Source of the DNA: RGIG5579 sp045580105
GTDB taxonomy: Bacteria > Bacillota > Clostridia > Oscillospirales > SIG627
NCBI GenBank assembly: GCA_045580105.1
Contig: JAZNNH010000025.1
Span: 1 to 20,344, forward strand
DNA: 20,344 nt
Direction: 5' to 3'
Under the pieces are notes generated by a model, which was given only the letters and a program-made list of their open reading frames with translations, searched no databases and was not told the origin of the DNA. A program made the position numbers and the translations under genes. Shown in pieces: positions 5,461 through 13,691 of this stretch. Each line of letters begins with the position of its first letter. The stretch's first letter is position 1.

Positions 5461-7956
5461 TTGAAACTGTCTTTTTCAACTAAAGGTTGGCATAACAACA
5501 CCTTTGAAGAGCTTTGTAATATTGCCAGCGATCTTCGTTTTCAGGGAATTGAGCTTCATAATATTTATAACCGCCTCTTTACCGATAAAGACGGTGCGTT
5601 TCACGATTATGCCGCTGCCGCAACCTTAAGAAAATTATACGACAAGAAATTAGAAATTCCGTGTATTGATACGATCACGGATATCGGCAAGGAAGAGGAA
5701 AAGGAAAAATGTCTTGAGGAGATTTACAGATGCCTTGAGATCGCTTCCAATTTGCATATTCCTTATATTCGTTTGCGCGCAAACAACGGTGAAACCGAGA
5801 AGACAACGGAAACCGTTTTTCAATTGATTTCCGAAGTATTGCCGCAGGTGTTACAAAAAGACGTCACGCTCCTTTTGGAAACCACAGGCCCCTTTAGCGA
5901 TACCAAGGTGTTAAGAGATCTCTTGGACCGATTTGCCTGCGATCAGGTTGCCGCTCTTTGGCAGATGTCTGCCGCCTATTTTGGAGCAGGCGAAAGTGCT
6001 GAGGAAGTGATTAAAAACCTCGGTGCCTACGTTCGCCATGTTCAGTTTAACGATGCTAAAATGACGCCCGACGGGGTCGAATATTGCTTGGCAGGGGAGG
6101 GCACACTTCCCATTGGCGATATGATGCACGCCCTGCGTTCCGTAAACTTTGACGGTTATATTTCCCTCGTTTGGGATCCTACGTGGTGCGAAGAGCTGGA
6201 TGATATGGAAATCATCTTTTCTCAGTTCGTTGGCTTTATGAAACAGTTCGGCGACACCGCACGCAACGAAACAAATCTTTATTATAACCGTGCCAGAACC
6301 GGTAAATTCATCTGGAAAAAAGATCTTTTGATCGATGCTACTTTTTCCGACGTACTGGATCGCATGGTTGAGGAATTTCCCGATCAGTATGCCTTTAAAT
6401 ACACTACACTCGATTATACCAGAACCTATAGCCAATTCCGCGACGACGTTGATACCTTTGCCCGCACTCTGATCTCTCTTGGTGTCAAGGCAGGTACACA
6501 CGTTGCAGTTTGGGCTTCCAACGTTCCTCAGTGGTTCATCGCCTTTTGGGCGACTGTAAAACTGGGTGCTGTTTTGGTTACGGTCAATACCGCTTATAAG
6601 ATTCACGAAGCAGAATATCTTTTGCGTCAGTCCGATACGCACACGCTCATTATGACAGAAGGGGCAAAAGATACACATTACGGCAAAATCATCGCCGAGC
6701 TTTGTCCTGAATTGAACGAGCTTTCTTCCGGTCAACCGTTGCACGCAAGACGTCTTCCGTTTTTGCGCAACGTCATTACCGTAGGTTTTCAGCAAAAAGG
6801 ATGTATGACCTGGAATCAAGCCCTTGAACGCGCCGCACAGGTTCCTGTGGAACAGGTGCGCAGAATGGCAGCAAAGGTAAACAAAGACGACGTTTGCAAT
6901 ATGCAGTATACCTCCGGCACCACCGGCTTTCCCAAGGGTGTTATGTTGACCCATTACAACGTAGTCAACAACGGAAAATACATCGGGGACCATATGGATC
7001 TTTCCACGGCAGACCGTATGATGATTCAGGTTCCGATGTTCCACTGCTTTGGTATGGTTCTGTCTATGACGGCTGCCATGACCCACGGTGCTACCATGTA
7101 TCCGTTGCCTTACTTTTCTCCCAAACCGGCGCTTTCCTGTGTTCACAATGAACACATCACTACCTTTAACGGCGTGCCGACCATGTTCATTGCTATGATG
7201 GAGCATCCTGACTTTGAAAATACTGACTTTTCCTATATTCGCACCGGCATTATGGCGGGCGCAAATTGCCCGGCAGATCTGATGAAAAAAGCAACCGAAG
7301 TGATGAACATGAAAGAAATCGTTTCGGTTTACGGTCAAACCGAGGCAAGCCCAGGCTGCACGATGAGTAGTTACTACGACTCTTTGCTTGTTCGTACCGA
7401 AACGGTCGGAAGCGCTTTTGCCAACGTGGAATGTAAAATCATCGACCCCGAAACGGGACTGGATTGTCCGGACGGTGTCAACGGCGAATTTGTTGCCCGC
7501 GGTTACAACATCATGAAAGGGTATTATAAAATGCCCGGTGCTACCGCATCCACCATTGACTCTGACGGTTGGCTTCATACCGGTGACCTTGCTTGTCGCA
7601 CGCCGGATGGGGATTATCGGATTACCGGACGCTTGAAGGATATGATCATCCGAGGCGGTGAAAACATCTATCCCAAGGAAATCGAAGAGTTCATTTACAC
7701 CAACCCCAAGGTATCCGACGTACAGGTAATCGGTGTTCCCGATAAGCAGTACGGAGAAGAAATTATGGCTTGCGTGATCCTCAAGGAAGGTGAAACGATG
7801 ACGGAAGAGGAAATGAAGGACTTTGTTGCTGCCAGCATGGCAAGACATAAGGTTCCGCGCTACGTCCGGTTCGTGTCTTCCTTCCCGATGAATGCCGCCG
7901 GCAAAATTCTCAAATATAAAATGAGAGAAGAAGCGGCAGAAAAACTCGGTCTGTAA
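5461..7956 (+). CDS. Fusion of sugar isomerase-like TIM barrel with AMP-forming acyl-CoA synthetase
   Basis: The product has 831 residues. The start is TTG 5461, supported by a perfect AGGAGG at 5447-5452 with 8-base spacing. Residues 1 to about 265 resemble the xylose isomerase-like/AP endonuclease 2 TIM barrel (GIELHN; LLLE ending at E140; H193-V-Q-F-N-D198; GEGTLPIGD). Several metal-ligand positions look substituted (Q168, Q195, V237). Residues from about 295 to 831 are a full ANL-superfamily ligase: P-loop YTSGTTGFPKG at 483-493, YGQTE at 624-628, HTGD at 706-709, GRLKDMIIRGGENIYP, and the A10 lysine K815 in AGKILK. This part should activate a carboxylic acid to acyl-AMP and then acyl-CoA. 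The substrate is not readable, but context suggests a branched short-chain acid. It is cotranscribed with the LeuA-like gene under the T-box and ends at a strong terminator. Confidence 0.9.
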   Translation: MKLSFSTKGWHNNTFEELCNIASDLRFQGIELHNIYNRLFTDKDGAFHDYAAAATLRKLYDKKLEIPCIDTITDIGKEEEKEKCLEEIYRCLEIASNLHIPYIRLRANNGETEKTTETVFQLISEVLPQVLQKDVTLLLETTGPFSDTKVLRDLLDRFACDQVAALWQMSAAYFGAGESAEEVIKNLGAYVRHVQFNDAKMTPDGVEYCLAGEGTLPIGDMMHALRSVNFDGYISLVWDPTWCEELDDMEIIFSQFVGFMKQFGDTARNETNLYYNRARTGKFIWKKDLLIDATFSDVLDRMVEEFPDQYAFKYTTLDYTRTYSQFRDDVDTFARTLISLGVKAGTHVAVWASNVPQWFIAFWATVKLGAVLVTVNTAYKIHEAEYLLRQSDTHTLIMTEGAKDTHYGKIIAELCPELNELSSGQPLHARRLPFLRNVITVGFQQKGCMTWNQALERAAQVPVEQVRRMAAKVNKDDVCNMQYTSGTTGFPKGVMLTHYNVVNNGKYIGDHMDLSTADRMMIQVPMFHCFGMVLSMTAAMTHGATMYPLPYFSPKPALSCVHNEHITTFNGVPTMFIAMMEHPDFENTDFSYIRTGIMAGANCPADLMKKATEVMNMKEIVSVYGQTEASPGCTMSSYYDSLLVRTETVGSAFANVECKIIDPETGLDCPDGVNGEFVARGYNIMKGYYKMPGATASTIDSDGWLHTGDLACRTPDGDYRITGRLKDMIIRGGENIYPKEIEEFIYTNPKVSDVQVIGVPDKQYGEEIMACVILKEGETMTEEEMKDFVAASMARHKVPRYVRFVSSFPMNAAGKILKYKMREEAAEKLGL

Positions 7957-7974
7957 ATTCGTTTTAAGATCAAG

Positions 7975-8017
7975 TGCGGATTCGGCTTCCACACCGAATC
8001 CGCATTCTTTTTGTTTT
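7975..8017 (+). terminator. Intrinsic terminator after the acyl-CoA synthetase fusion gene
   Basis: TGCGGATTCGG (7975-7985) and CCGAATCCGCA (7994-8004) form a perfect 11-base-pair stem with an 8-base loop, followed by TTCTTTTTGTTTT. It ends the T-box operon 18 bases after the stop codon and separates it from the his promoter. Confidence 0.95.
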
Positions 8018-8032
8018 AATTTCATAAACCTA

Positions 8033-8061
8033 TTGACTTTAACAGATTAAAGTGGTAATAT
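8033..8061 (+). promoter_or_regulatory. his operon promoter: Promoter of the his operon
   Basis: TTGACT (8033-8038) and TAATAT (8056-8061) are separated by 17 bases, with TG at 8053-8054 as an extended -10 element. Transcription would begin near 8068, leaving a leader of only about 25 bases. That is too short for a T-box or peptide-based attenuator, so control must be at the promoter. Confidence 0.82.
8037..8052. promoter_or_regulatory. Palindromic operator candidate within the his promoter
   Basis: CTTTAA (8037-8042) and TTAAAG (8047-8052) form a perfect 6-base inverted repeat with a 4-base centre, lying in the spacer between the -35 and -10 boxes. A dimeric repressor bound here would block RNA polymerase. 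The first gene of the operon encodes a TrpR/YerC-type regulator, so autoregulation together with his control is the simplest reading. The assignment rests on position and symmetry only. Confidence 0.6.
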
Positions 8062-8092
8062 ATTAAAACAAATTGCAAAAAAGGAGAATGAA

Positions 8093-8392
8093 ATGGCAAA
8101 TTGGCATAATGAATCCACCGACCGTCTGGTTCGTGTTTTATCTGAAATCACTTCTGCAGAGGACTGCTATCGCTTTTTGGAGGATCTTTGTACCATCAAG
8201 GAAATTATGGATATGTCCCAGCGTTTGGAAGTTGCCATTCTCTTGAAAAATGGCACCAACTATCAAGAAATCAACCGCAAGACCGGGGTCAGCACGGCAA
8301 CCATCAGCCGTGTCAACAAATGCCTTTCCTACGGAACCGGTGGCTATCAAGATGTCATCGCATCCTTGGAGAAAGAAGGCGAATTGAAATGA
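8093..8392 (+). CDS. TrpR/YerC-YecD family transcriptional repressor, probable histidine regulator
   Basis: This 99-residue protein is of TrpR-family size. The N-terminal helices (LVRVLSEITSAEDCYRFLEDLCTIKEI) are followed by the DMSQRLEVAILL segment and a helix-turn-helix at about 57-77 (YQEINRKTGVSTATISRVNK). This pattern is typical of the YerC/YecD branch rather than true TrpR. Members of this branch in Firmicutes have been linked to histidine gene control (sometimes called HisR). AAGGAG at 8081-8086 precedes the ATG. The stop overlaps the hisZ start (ATGA), so the regulator is translated with the biosynthetic genes and probably represses its own promoter through the palindrome at 8037-8052. 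The effector is presumably histidine, which is inference. Confidence 0.88.
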   Translation: MANWHNESTDRLVRVLSEITSAEDCYRFLEDLCTIKEIMDMSQRLEVAILLKNGTNYQEINRKTGVSTATISRVNKCLSYGTGGYQDVIASLEKEGELK

Positions 8393-9516
8393 CTCTGTCC
8401 AATATCAGTTTAACAAATGAGGAAGAAGCGGCTTTTCTGCTTCGTTCTCTTTTCCGTCAGTACGGATACAGCCAATATAAGATGAGCAAGTTTGAGGAAT
8501 ACGATCTTTACGTTCGCAACAAGGACTTTCTCATTTCCGACAGCATCATCACCTTTACCGATACCAACGGAAAATTGATGGCGCTCAAGCCCGACGTTAC
8601 CCTTTCAATCGTAAAGAATTCCGATCGCGATTCCGACGTCTTACAAAAGGTGTATTACGATGAAAACGTATATCGCGTTTCCAGCGGAACCAATAGCTTT
8701 AAGGAATTGATGCAGGTTGGCATTGAATGCATCGGACCGGTTGACGATTATTGTCTGTATGAGGTTCTCATGCTTGCTGCTAAGAGTTTGAAAACACTGT
8801 CTTCCGATGCCGTTTTGGATCTTTCTCATTTTGGTATGGTAAGCGATCTAATCGCCTCGTTTGATTTAAAGTCAGATACCAAGCGCAAAATACTTTCCTT
8901 GATCGGGGAAAAGAATCTTCATGAGCTTTCCCGTTTTTGTAAGGAATGCGGGCTTTCGAAAGAAAGAGAAGAGGTTTTGATTCGCTTGGTTTCGACCTAC
9001 GGGAAACCGGAAACCGTTTTGCCGCTTTTATCCACTTTTTTGACCGGATACGTACCGAAAGAAGAACTTGCTTTGCTGGAAAAAATCTGCAAGCAGCTAA
9101 GTGAAAACGGCTTCGGTGATATGCTTAGAATTGATTTTTCCGTTGTCAACCACAACGAATACTATAACGGGATTGTCTTCAAGGGCTTCATCAAAGGTGT
9201 GCCCACGGGCGTTCTCAGCGGCGGTCAGTACGACCGACTGATGCAAAAAATGGGACAGAAATCCCGCGCGGTGGGTTTTGCCGTTTATATGGATCTTTTA
9301 CAAGCCAATCGCAAAAATCAAAATGATTATGACGTCGATGCAATTTTGCTTTATGACGATACGCTTTCCCTTGATTTGGTCGAAAAGGCAGTGAAAGATT
9401 TGATGAATCAAGGAAAATGCGTTATGACACAAAAGGTGCTTCCCGAAAAGATCACCTGTCGGGAAGTGTTTAGAATCACGGAAAGCGGGGTGACTCTCCT
9501 TGAAAGATATGCTTAA
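8389..9516 (+). CDS. hisZ: ATP phosphoribosyltransferase regulatory subunit HisZ
   Basis: The product has 375 residues from ATG 8389, which overlaps the regulator's stop. An in-frame extension to 8188 runs through the regulator gene and is not used. It is a histidyl-tRNA synthetase-like class II core without tRNA ligase function. Visible features are FEEYDLYVRN, MALKPDVTLSIVK (the motif 2-like region), VYRVSSG, ELMQVGIECIG, and the C-terminal GIVFKGFIKGVPTGVLSGGQYDRL. HisZ assembles with the short HisG and mediates histidine feedback on the first step of the pathway. Adjacency to a short-form hisG, with a 17-base overlap, excludes a true hisS. Confidence 0.92.
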   Translation: MTLSNISLTNEEEAAFLLRSLFRQYGYSQYKMSKFEEYDLYVRNKDFLISDSIITFTDTNGKLMALKPDVTLSIVKNSDRDSDVLQKVYYDENVYRVSSGTNSFKELMQVGIECIGPVDDYCLYEVLMLAAKSLKTLSSDAVLDLSHFGMVSDLIASFDLKSDTKRKILSLIGEKNLHELSRFCKECGLSKEREEVLIRLVSTYGKPETVLPLLSTFLTGYVPKEELALLEKICKQLSENGFGDMLRIDFSVVNHNEYYNGIVFKGFIKGVPTGVLSGGQYDRLMQKMGQKSRAVGFAVYMDLLQANRKNQNDYDVDAILLYDDTLSLDLVEKAVKDLMNQGKCVMTQKVLPEKITCREVFRITESGVTLLERYA

Positions 9517-10138
9517 TATCGCACTTCCGAAAGGAAGATTGGGAGAACGGGTTTATTCCATGTTCGCCAAAGCAGGTTTTGAATGCGACGAGGTCATGGA
9601 AGACACCAGAAAACTCATTTTTGAAAACGAAGAATGCGCGGTTCGCTATTTTTGGGTCAAGCCCTCCGACGTTGCCATTTACGTCGAACGCGGTGCGGCT
9701 GACATCGGCGTTGCGGGAAAAGATATTCTGCTGGAATATTCGCCGGAAGTGTATGAGCTTTTGGACCTTTGCACCGGTGTTTGCAAAATGGCGGTTGCCG
9801 CTCCCGTGGGATTTCGCGATGATCGCAGCAAAACCTTGAAAGTGGCAACGAAATTTGCTAATATTGCAAAGGGTCATTATATGAAGTGTGGCAGAGAAAT
9901 CGATATCATCCACTTGAACGGTTCGATCGAAATTGCCCCGATCTTAGGGCTGACCGACGTGATTGTCGATATTGTCGAAACAGGGAAGACCCTGAAAGAA
10001 AACAATTTGGAAGTCATTCAAGACATCGTTCCGATCAGCGCACGGCTGATCGCCAACAAGTCCAGTTTTAAATTTAAAAACGAGCCGATTCGAAAAATTT
10101 TAGAAAGTCTTTCGGCTCAATTGCAGGCGGAGGAATAA
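9500..10138 (+). CDS. hisG: ATP phosphoribosyltransferase catalytic subunit, short form
   Basis: The product has 212 residues. It catalyses the first step, ATP + PRPP to phosphoribosyl-ATP. The N-terminal IALPKGRLGE and the signature LGLTDVIVDIVETGKTLKENN near the C-terminus are diagnostic. The protein ends soon after, so it lacks the C-terminal histidine-binding domain of long HisG and needs HisZ. The start is chosen as TTG 9500, because GGGGTGA at 9487-9493 is 6 bases away. ATG 9509 (three residues shorter) is 15 bases from this site and less likely. It overlaps hisZ by 17 bases and ends one base before hisD. Confidence 0.93.
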   Translation: MKDMLNIALPKGRLGERVYSMFAKAGFECDEVMEDTRKLIFENEECAVRYFWVKPSDVAIYVERGAADIGVAGKDILLEYSPEVYELLDLCTGVCKMAVAAPVGFRDDRSKTLKVATKFANIAKGHYMKCGREIDIIHLNGSIEIAPILGLTDVIVDIVETGKTLKENNLEVIQDIVPISARLIANKSSFKFKNEPIRKILESLSAQLQAEE

Positions 10139-10139
10139 T

Positions 10140-11420
10140 ATGATTCGTATTCTAAAATACGGAGAAGTGGAAAATAAAGACATATTTTCTCGTGTGGAAC
10201 CGAAATGTAACGTGGAAGAAATCGTTTCGGAAATCATTCGAGAAGTTCGCGAGAAAAAAGATCAAGCCCTTTTTTACTACTGCGAAAAATTCGATCGGGC
10301 AACGCTTTCTTCTCTTCAGGTAACAGCAGAGGAAATTCAAGAGGCCCGATCCCAAACCGATCCGGATTTGATTCGCATCTTAGAGCGCGCCGCAGCGAAC
10401 ATCCGCGCTTTCCACGAAAAGCAAGTTCGCACCAGTTTTATTCTGAACGAAAAGCCCGGCGTTGTGATGGGACAAAAGGTTCTTCCGGTTGACAGAGCGG
10501 GACTTTACGTTCCGGGCGGAACGGCTTCTTACCCGTCTACCGTTTTGATGAACGCCATTCCTGCCAAAATTGCCGGATGCAAGGAAGTGGTTATGGTCAC
10601 CCCTCCCGGTCCGGACGGCAAGATTGCCCCTGCCATTCTTGCGGCGGCATCCGTTGCCGGTGTCGATCACATTTTCAAGGTCGGCGGCGCACAGGCGATT
10701 GCTGCGCTGGCATACGGTACCGAAACCATTCCTTGTGTTGACAAAATCGTAGGCCCCGGAAACGCATTCGTTGCTGAGGCAAAAAAACAGGTCTTCGGCA
10801 AGGTTTCCATTGATATGATCGCAGGTCCCAGCGAAATTTTAATCGTTTCGGATGATAAGAGTGATCCTAAGCATATTGCCGCAGATCTGCTTTCTCAAGC
10901 AGAACACGATAAGCTTGCCAGCGCGGTTTTGGTAACGGATAGTGAATCTTTTGCCCAAAGCGTACAAAGCGAGCTGGAAATTCAGATTCCCCGTCTTTCT
11001 CGCTGTGAAATTGCCCGCGCTTCCATTGATGACAACGGAAAGATTATCGTTGCGCCCGATTTGCGCGTCGCAATTGAGATTGCCAATGAAATTGCCCCCG
11101 AGCATTTGGAACTTTGTATTGATAATCCCTTTGATTGGCTCGATGCCATTCGCCACGCCGGCTCTGTGTTCTTGGGACGCAATTGCCCTGAAGCACTCGG
11201 CGATTATCTGGCAGGACCGAATCACACCTTGCCGACCAGCGGTACGGCTCGTTTTTCCAGTCCGCTTTCGGTCGACGATTTCACCAAGAAAATGCAGTAT
11301 ACCTATTTTACAAAAGAAGCTCTTCTTGACGTTGCAGACGACGTTGCGCGCTTTGCAAGCGCCGAGGGGCTTGAGGCACACGCAAAGAGTGCATTAAGCC
11401 GCAAAAAGGGGGCTTTATGA
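10140..11420 (+). CDS. hisD: Histidinol dehydrogenase
   Basis: The product has 426 residues, the normal family length. It oxidises L-histidinol to histidine in two NAD+-dependent steps. Motifs seen are the RAGLYVPGG segment at about 119-127, VGGAQAIAALAYGT and DKIVGPGNAFVAEAK (signature, about 181-215), and the catalytic pair E321-H322 in IAPEHLEL. The likely zinc ligands are Q253, H256, D355 and H414. An SD-like GGCGGAGG at 10127-10133 precedes ATG 10140. The stop overlaps the hisC start (ATGA). Confidence 0.96.
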   Translation: MIRILKYGEVENKDIFSRVEPKCNVEEIVSEIIREVREKKDQALFYYCEKFDRATLSSLQVTAEEIQEARSQTDPDLIRILERAAANIRAFHEKQVRTSFILNEKPGVVMGQKVLPVDRAGLYVPGGTASYPSTVLMNAIPAKIAGCKEVVMVTPPGPDGKIAPAILAAASVAGVDHIFKVGGAQAIAALAYGTETIPCVDKIVGPGNAFVAEAKKQVFGKVSIDMIAGPSEILIVSDDKSDPKHIAADLLSQAEHDKLASAVLVTDSESFAQSVQSELEIQIPRLSRCEIARASIDDNGKIIVAPDLRVAIEIANEIAPEHLELCIDNPFDWLDAIRHAGSVFLGRNCPEALGDYLAGPNHTLPTSGTARFSSPLSVDDFTKKMQYTYFTKEALLDVADDVARFASAEGLEAHAKSALSRKKGAL

Positions 11421-12481
11421 GTCGTTTTTTCTCCTCTTCTTTTGCAAATCTTACCCCTTATACGCCGGGGGAACAGCCCAAGGAAAGAAAATTCATTAAG
11501 CTCAATACGAATGAATCTCCGTTTGCACCGTCCAAAGCAGTTCAGGAGGCGGCGCTGGCTGCTGCCAAAAACTTGCAGCTTTACCCCGATCCGGAATGCA
11601 CTGAGCTAACGGCAATCTTGTGCCGGCAGTATGGAATCGAGAAAGACGAAATCCTTTGGACGAACGGCTCTGACGACGTTTTAAATTTTGCTTTTATGGC
11701 GTTTTGTGACCACTCTGTTGCCGCGGCTTTTCCGGATATTACCTATGGTTTTTATCCCGTTTTTGCCAACGCAAACGGTGTTTCGTTTGAAACCATTCCG
11801 CTCGCGGATGACTTTTCGATCCGTATTTCCGATTATTTCGGGATCGGAAAAACCATTTTTATTGCCAATCCCAACGCACCGACCGGACTTGCTCTTACAC
11901 CTCGACAGATCGAAGAGATTTTAATTCACAATCCCGATCGCGTGGTGGTGATCGACGAAGCATACGTTGATTTCGGTGCCGAAAGTTGCGTGCCGCTCAT
12001 TCATCAATATGACAATTTGCTAGTTACACAGACTTTTTCCAAGTCAAGATCAATGGCAGGCGCGCGTCTCGGATTTGGCATCGGATGCAAAGAATTAATT
12101 CAGGATTTGAACACCATTAAATACTCCACCAATCCCTACAACATCAACGCGATGACGATGGCGGCAGGCATTGCCACTCTGTCCGAGCCGCAGATTACAA
12201 AAAACAATTGTCAGATCATCTGTGAAAATCGCGAATACACGGCAGAAAAGCTGAAAGCACTCGGGTTTGAGATGACCTGCTCTTCCGCCAATTTTCTGTT
12301 TGTCAAGCACCCTCGCATCAGCGGGGCGGACTTTTACCGCAAATGGAAAGAGAAGGGCGTTTTGGTTCGCCATTTCCCGAATGAGAGAATTTGCGATTAT
12401 AGCAGAGTGACCGTTGGCTCTCGCGAGGAAATGGATTTGTTTTTGGAATACACCAAACGTATTTTGGAGGAATGTCAATGA
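11417..12481 (+). CDS. hisC: Histidinol-phosphate aminotransferase
   Basis: This 354-residue fold-type I PLP aminotransferase shows LNTNESPFAPS near residues 29-39, LYPDPE, NPNAPTG, VIDEAYVDFG, and the PLP lysine K209 in TFSKSRSMAGARLG. It converts imidazole-acetol phosphate plus glutamate to histidinol phosphate. It overlaps hisD by 4 bases and hisB by 4 bases. Related enzymes can also accept aromatic substrates, but the operon context makes HisC clear. Confidence 0.95.
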   Translation: MSRFFSSSFANLTPYTPGEQPKERKFIKLNTNESPFAPSKAVQEAALAAAKNLQLYPDPECTELTAILCRQYGIEKDEILWTNGSDDVLNFAFMAFCDHSVAAAFPDITYGFYPVFANANGVSFETIPLADDFSIRISDYFGIGKTIFIANPNAPTGLALTPRQIEEILIHNPDRVVVIDEAYVDFGAESCVPLIHQYDNLLVTQTFSKSRSMAGARLGFGIGCKELIQDLNTIKYSTNPYNINAMTMAAGIATLSEPQITKNNCQIICENREYTAEKLKALGFEMTCSSANFLFVKHPRISGADFYRKWKEKGVLVRHFPNERICDYSRVTVGSREEMDLFLEYTKRILEECQ

Positions 12482-13065
12482 GAACTTTTGAAATCAAACG
12501 AAAAACCGCGGAAACGGATATTAAACTTTTCTTAAATCTGGATGGAAAAGGCGTCAGCGAAATTTCCTCCGGCTGCGGCTTTTTGGATCATATGCTAACC
12601 CTGTTTGCATCGCACGGCAGATTCGACTTAACAGTTGACTGCAAGGGCGACACTAACGTTGATGACCATCACACGGTTGAAGACATCGGAATTTGCTTGG
12701 GTGAGGCATTTTCTGCCGCCCTCGGAAACAAAAAAGGCATCGTTCGGTACGGCTCGATGATTTTGCCCATGGACGAAGCGCTGATTCTTTCTGCCATTGA
12801 CCTTTCGGGCAGAAGCCACCTGTCCTTTGATCTTTCCATTCGTGCCAAAAAGATCGGCACGTTTGATACGGAACTGATCGAGGAATTTTGGGCTGCGTTC
12901 GTCAGAGCGTGCCCGATGTCCTTGCACATTCGTCAGCTCGCAGGCAGAAATGCCCATCACATTGCAGAAGGTGCGTTTAAATCGGTTGCCCGATCCTTAC
13001 GACAGGCCGTATCGATTGATACAAAGTTTTCCGATGAGGTTCCTTCTACCAAAGGGGTGCTGTAA
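12478..13065 (+). CDS. hisB: Imidazoleglycerol-phosphate dehydratase (monofunctional)
   Basis: The product has 195 residues from ATG 12478, chosen over ATG 12472 because GGAGG at 12466-12470 is one base from the earlier start but 7 bases from this one. It dehydrates imidazoleglycerol phosphate to imidazole-acetol phosphate. Mn-binding motifs are clear: FLDHML near 37-42, DDHHTVED at 62-69, and AHHIAEGAFK in the C-terminal half. There is no N-terminal phosphatase domain, so this gene does not supply histidinol-phosphate phosphatase. It shares bases with both neighbours (ATGA with hisC, TAATG with hisH). Confidence 0.96.
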   Translation: MRTFEIKRKTAETDIKLFLNLDGKGVSEISSGCGFLDHMLTLFASHGRFDLTVDCKGDTNVDDHHTVEDIGICLGEAFSAALGNKKGIVRYGSMILPMDEALILSAIDLSGRSHLSFDLSIRAKKIGTFDTELIEEFWAAFVRACPMSLHIRQLAGRNAHHIAEGAFKSVARSLRQAVSIDTKFSDEVPSTKGVL

Positions 13066-13691
13066 TGGTTGCAATTGTTGATTACGGTGTCGGAAATCTC
13101 TTTTCTCTGTCCAGTTCCTTTTCTGCCATTGGACAAGAGGTTTGCGTGACCTCGGATCCGAGCGTGATTCAAAAAGCGGACCGTATTGTGCTACCCGGTG
13201 TCGGAGCGTTTGCCGATGCGGCAGAAAAACTCAAAAATACGGGATTGATCCCGATTCTTTTACAAGAAGTCAAAAAAGGGAAGCCCCTTTTGGGAATTTG
13301 TCTTGGCATGCAAGTTTTGTTTGACGAGAGCTTGGAATACGGCAGACACGCGGGGCTCGGTCTTATCCCCGGTGTCATTCGTCCGATTTCCGAGGTGATT
13401 CCGACAGAATATAAAATTCCTCACATCGGTTGGAATGCACTGCATTTCGTAGGTGAAAAAAGCCCCATTTTTCGTTATCTTAACGAGGGGGATTGCGTGT
13501 ATTTCGTTCACTCCTTTTATGCCGCGCAGTGTCGCGAATCCGTTATTGCTGTTTCTGAATACGGCGCAAATTTAACGGCGGCTGTACAACGCAAAAACGT
13601 GTTCGGATGCCAGTTTCATCCGGAAAAAAGCGGCGCGGTCGGTCTTCGGATTCTTCGTGCTTTTTGTGAATGGGAGGCAGAAACATGCTGA
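13065..13691 (+). CDS. hisH: Imidazole glycerol phosphate synthase, glutamine amidotransferase subunit
   Basis: This 208-residue class I glutaminase has nucleophile C79 in GICLGMQ and the His-Glu pair H185 and E187 in CQFHPEKSG. The N-terminal VDYGVGNLFSL and oxyanion-region LPGVGAF are typical of HisH. It supplies ammonia to HisF. The ATG overlaps the hisB stop by one base (TAATG), and its 3' end overlaps hisA by 7 bases. The partner hisF is encoded two genes later. Confidence 0.95.
   Translation: MVAIVDYGVGNLFSLSSSFSAIGQEVCVTSDPSVIQKADRIVLPGVGAFADAAEKLKNTGLIPILLQEVKKGKPLLGICLGMQVLFDESLEYGRHAGLGLIPGVIRPISEVIPTEYKIPHIGWNALHFVGEKSPIFRYLNEGDCVYFVHSFYAAQCRESVIAVSEYGANLTAAVQRKNVFGCQFHPEKSGAVGLRILRAFCEWEAETC

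Noticed and set aside
5911..8025. 704-codon open frame on the minus strand
   Set aside because: It lies entirely antisense to the acyl-CoA synthetase fusion, and its translation has no recognisable motifs. The sense frame carries all ANL-family motifs. It is a by-product of codon bias.
8062..8092. Search for a T-box, leader peptide or attenuator before the his operon
   Set aside because: Only about 25 leader bases lie between the predicted start site and the first gene, with no hairpin or His-codon run.
8188..8388. Upstream extension of hisZ
   Set aside because: This stretch is the coding region of the TrpR/YerC-like regulator in another frame. HisZ homology begins at ATG 8389, which has the ATGA overlap.
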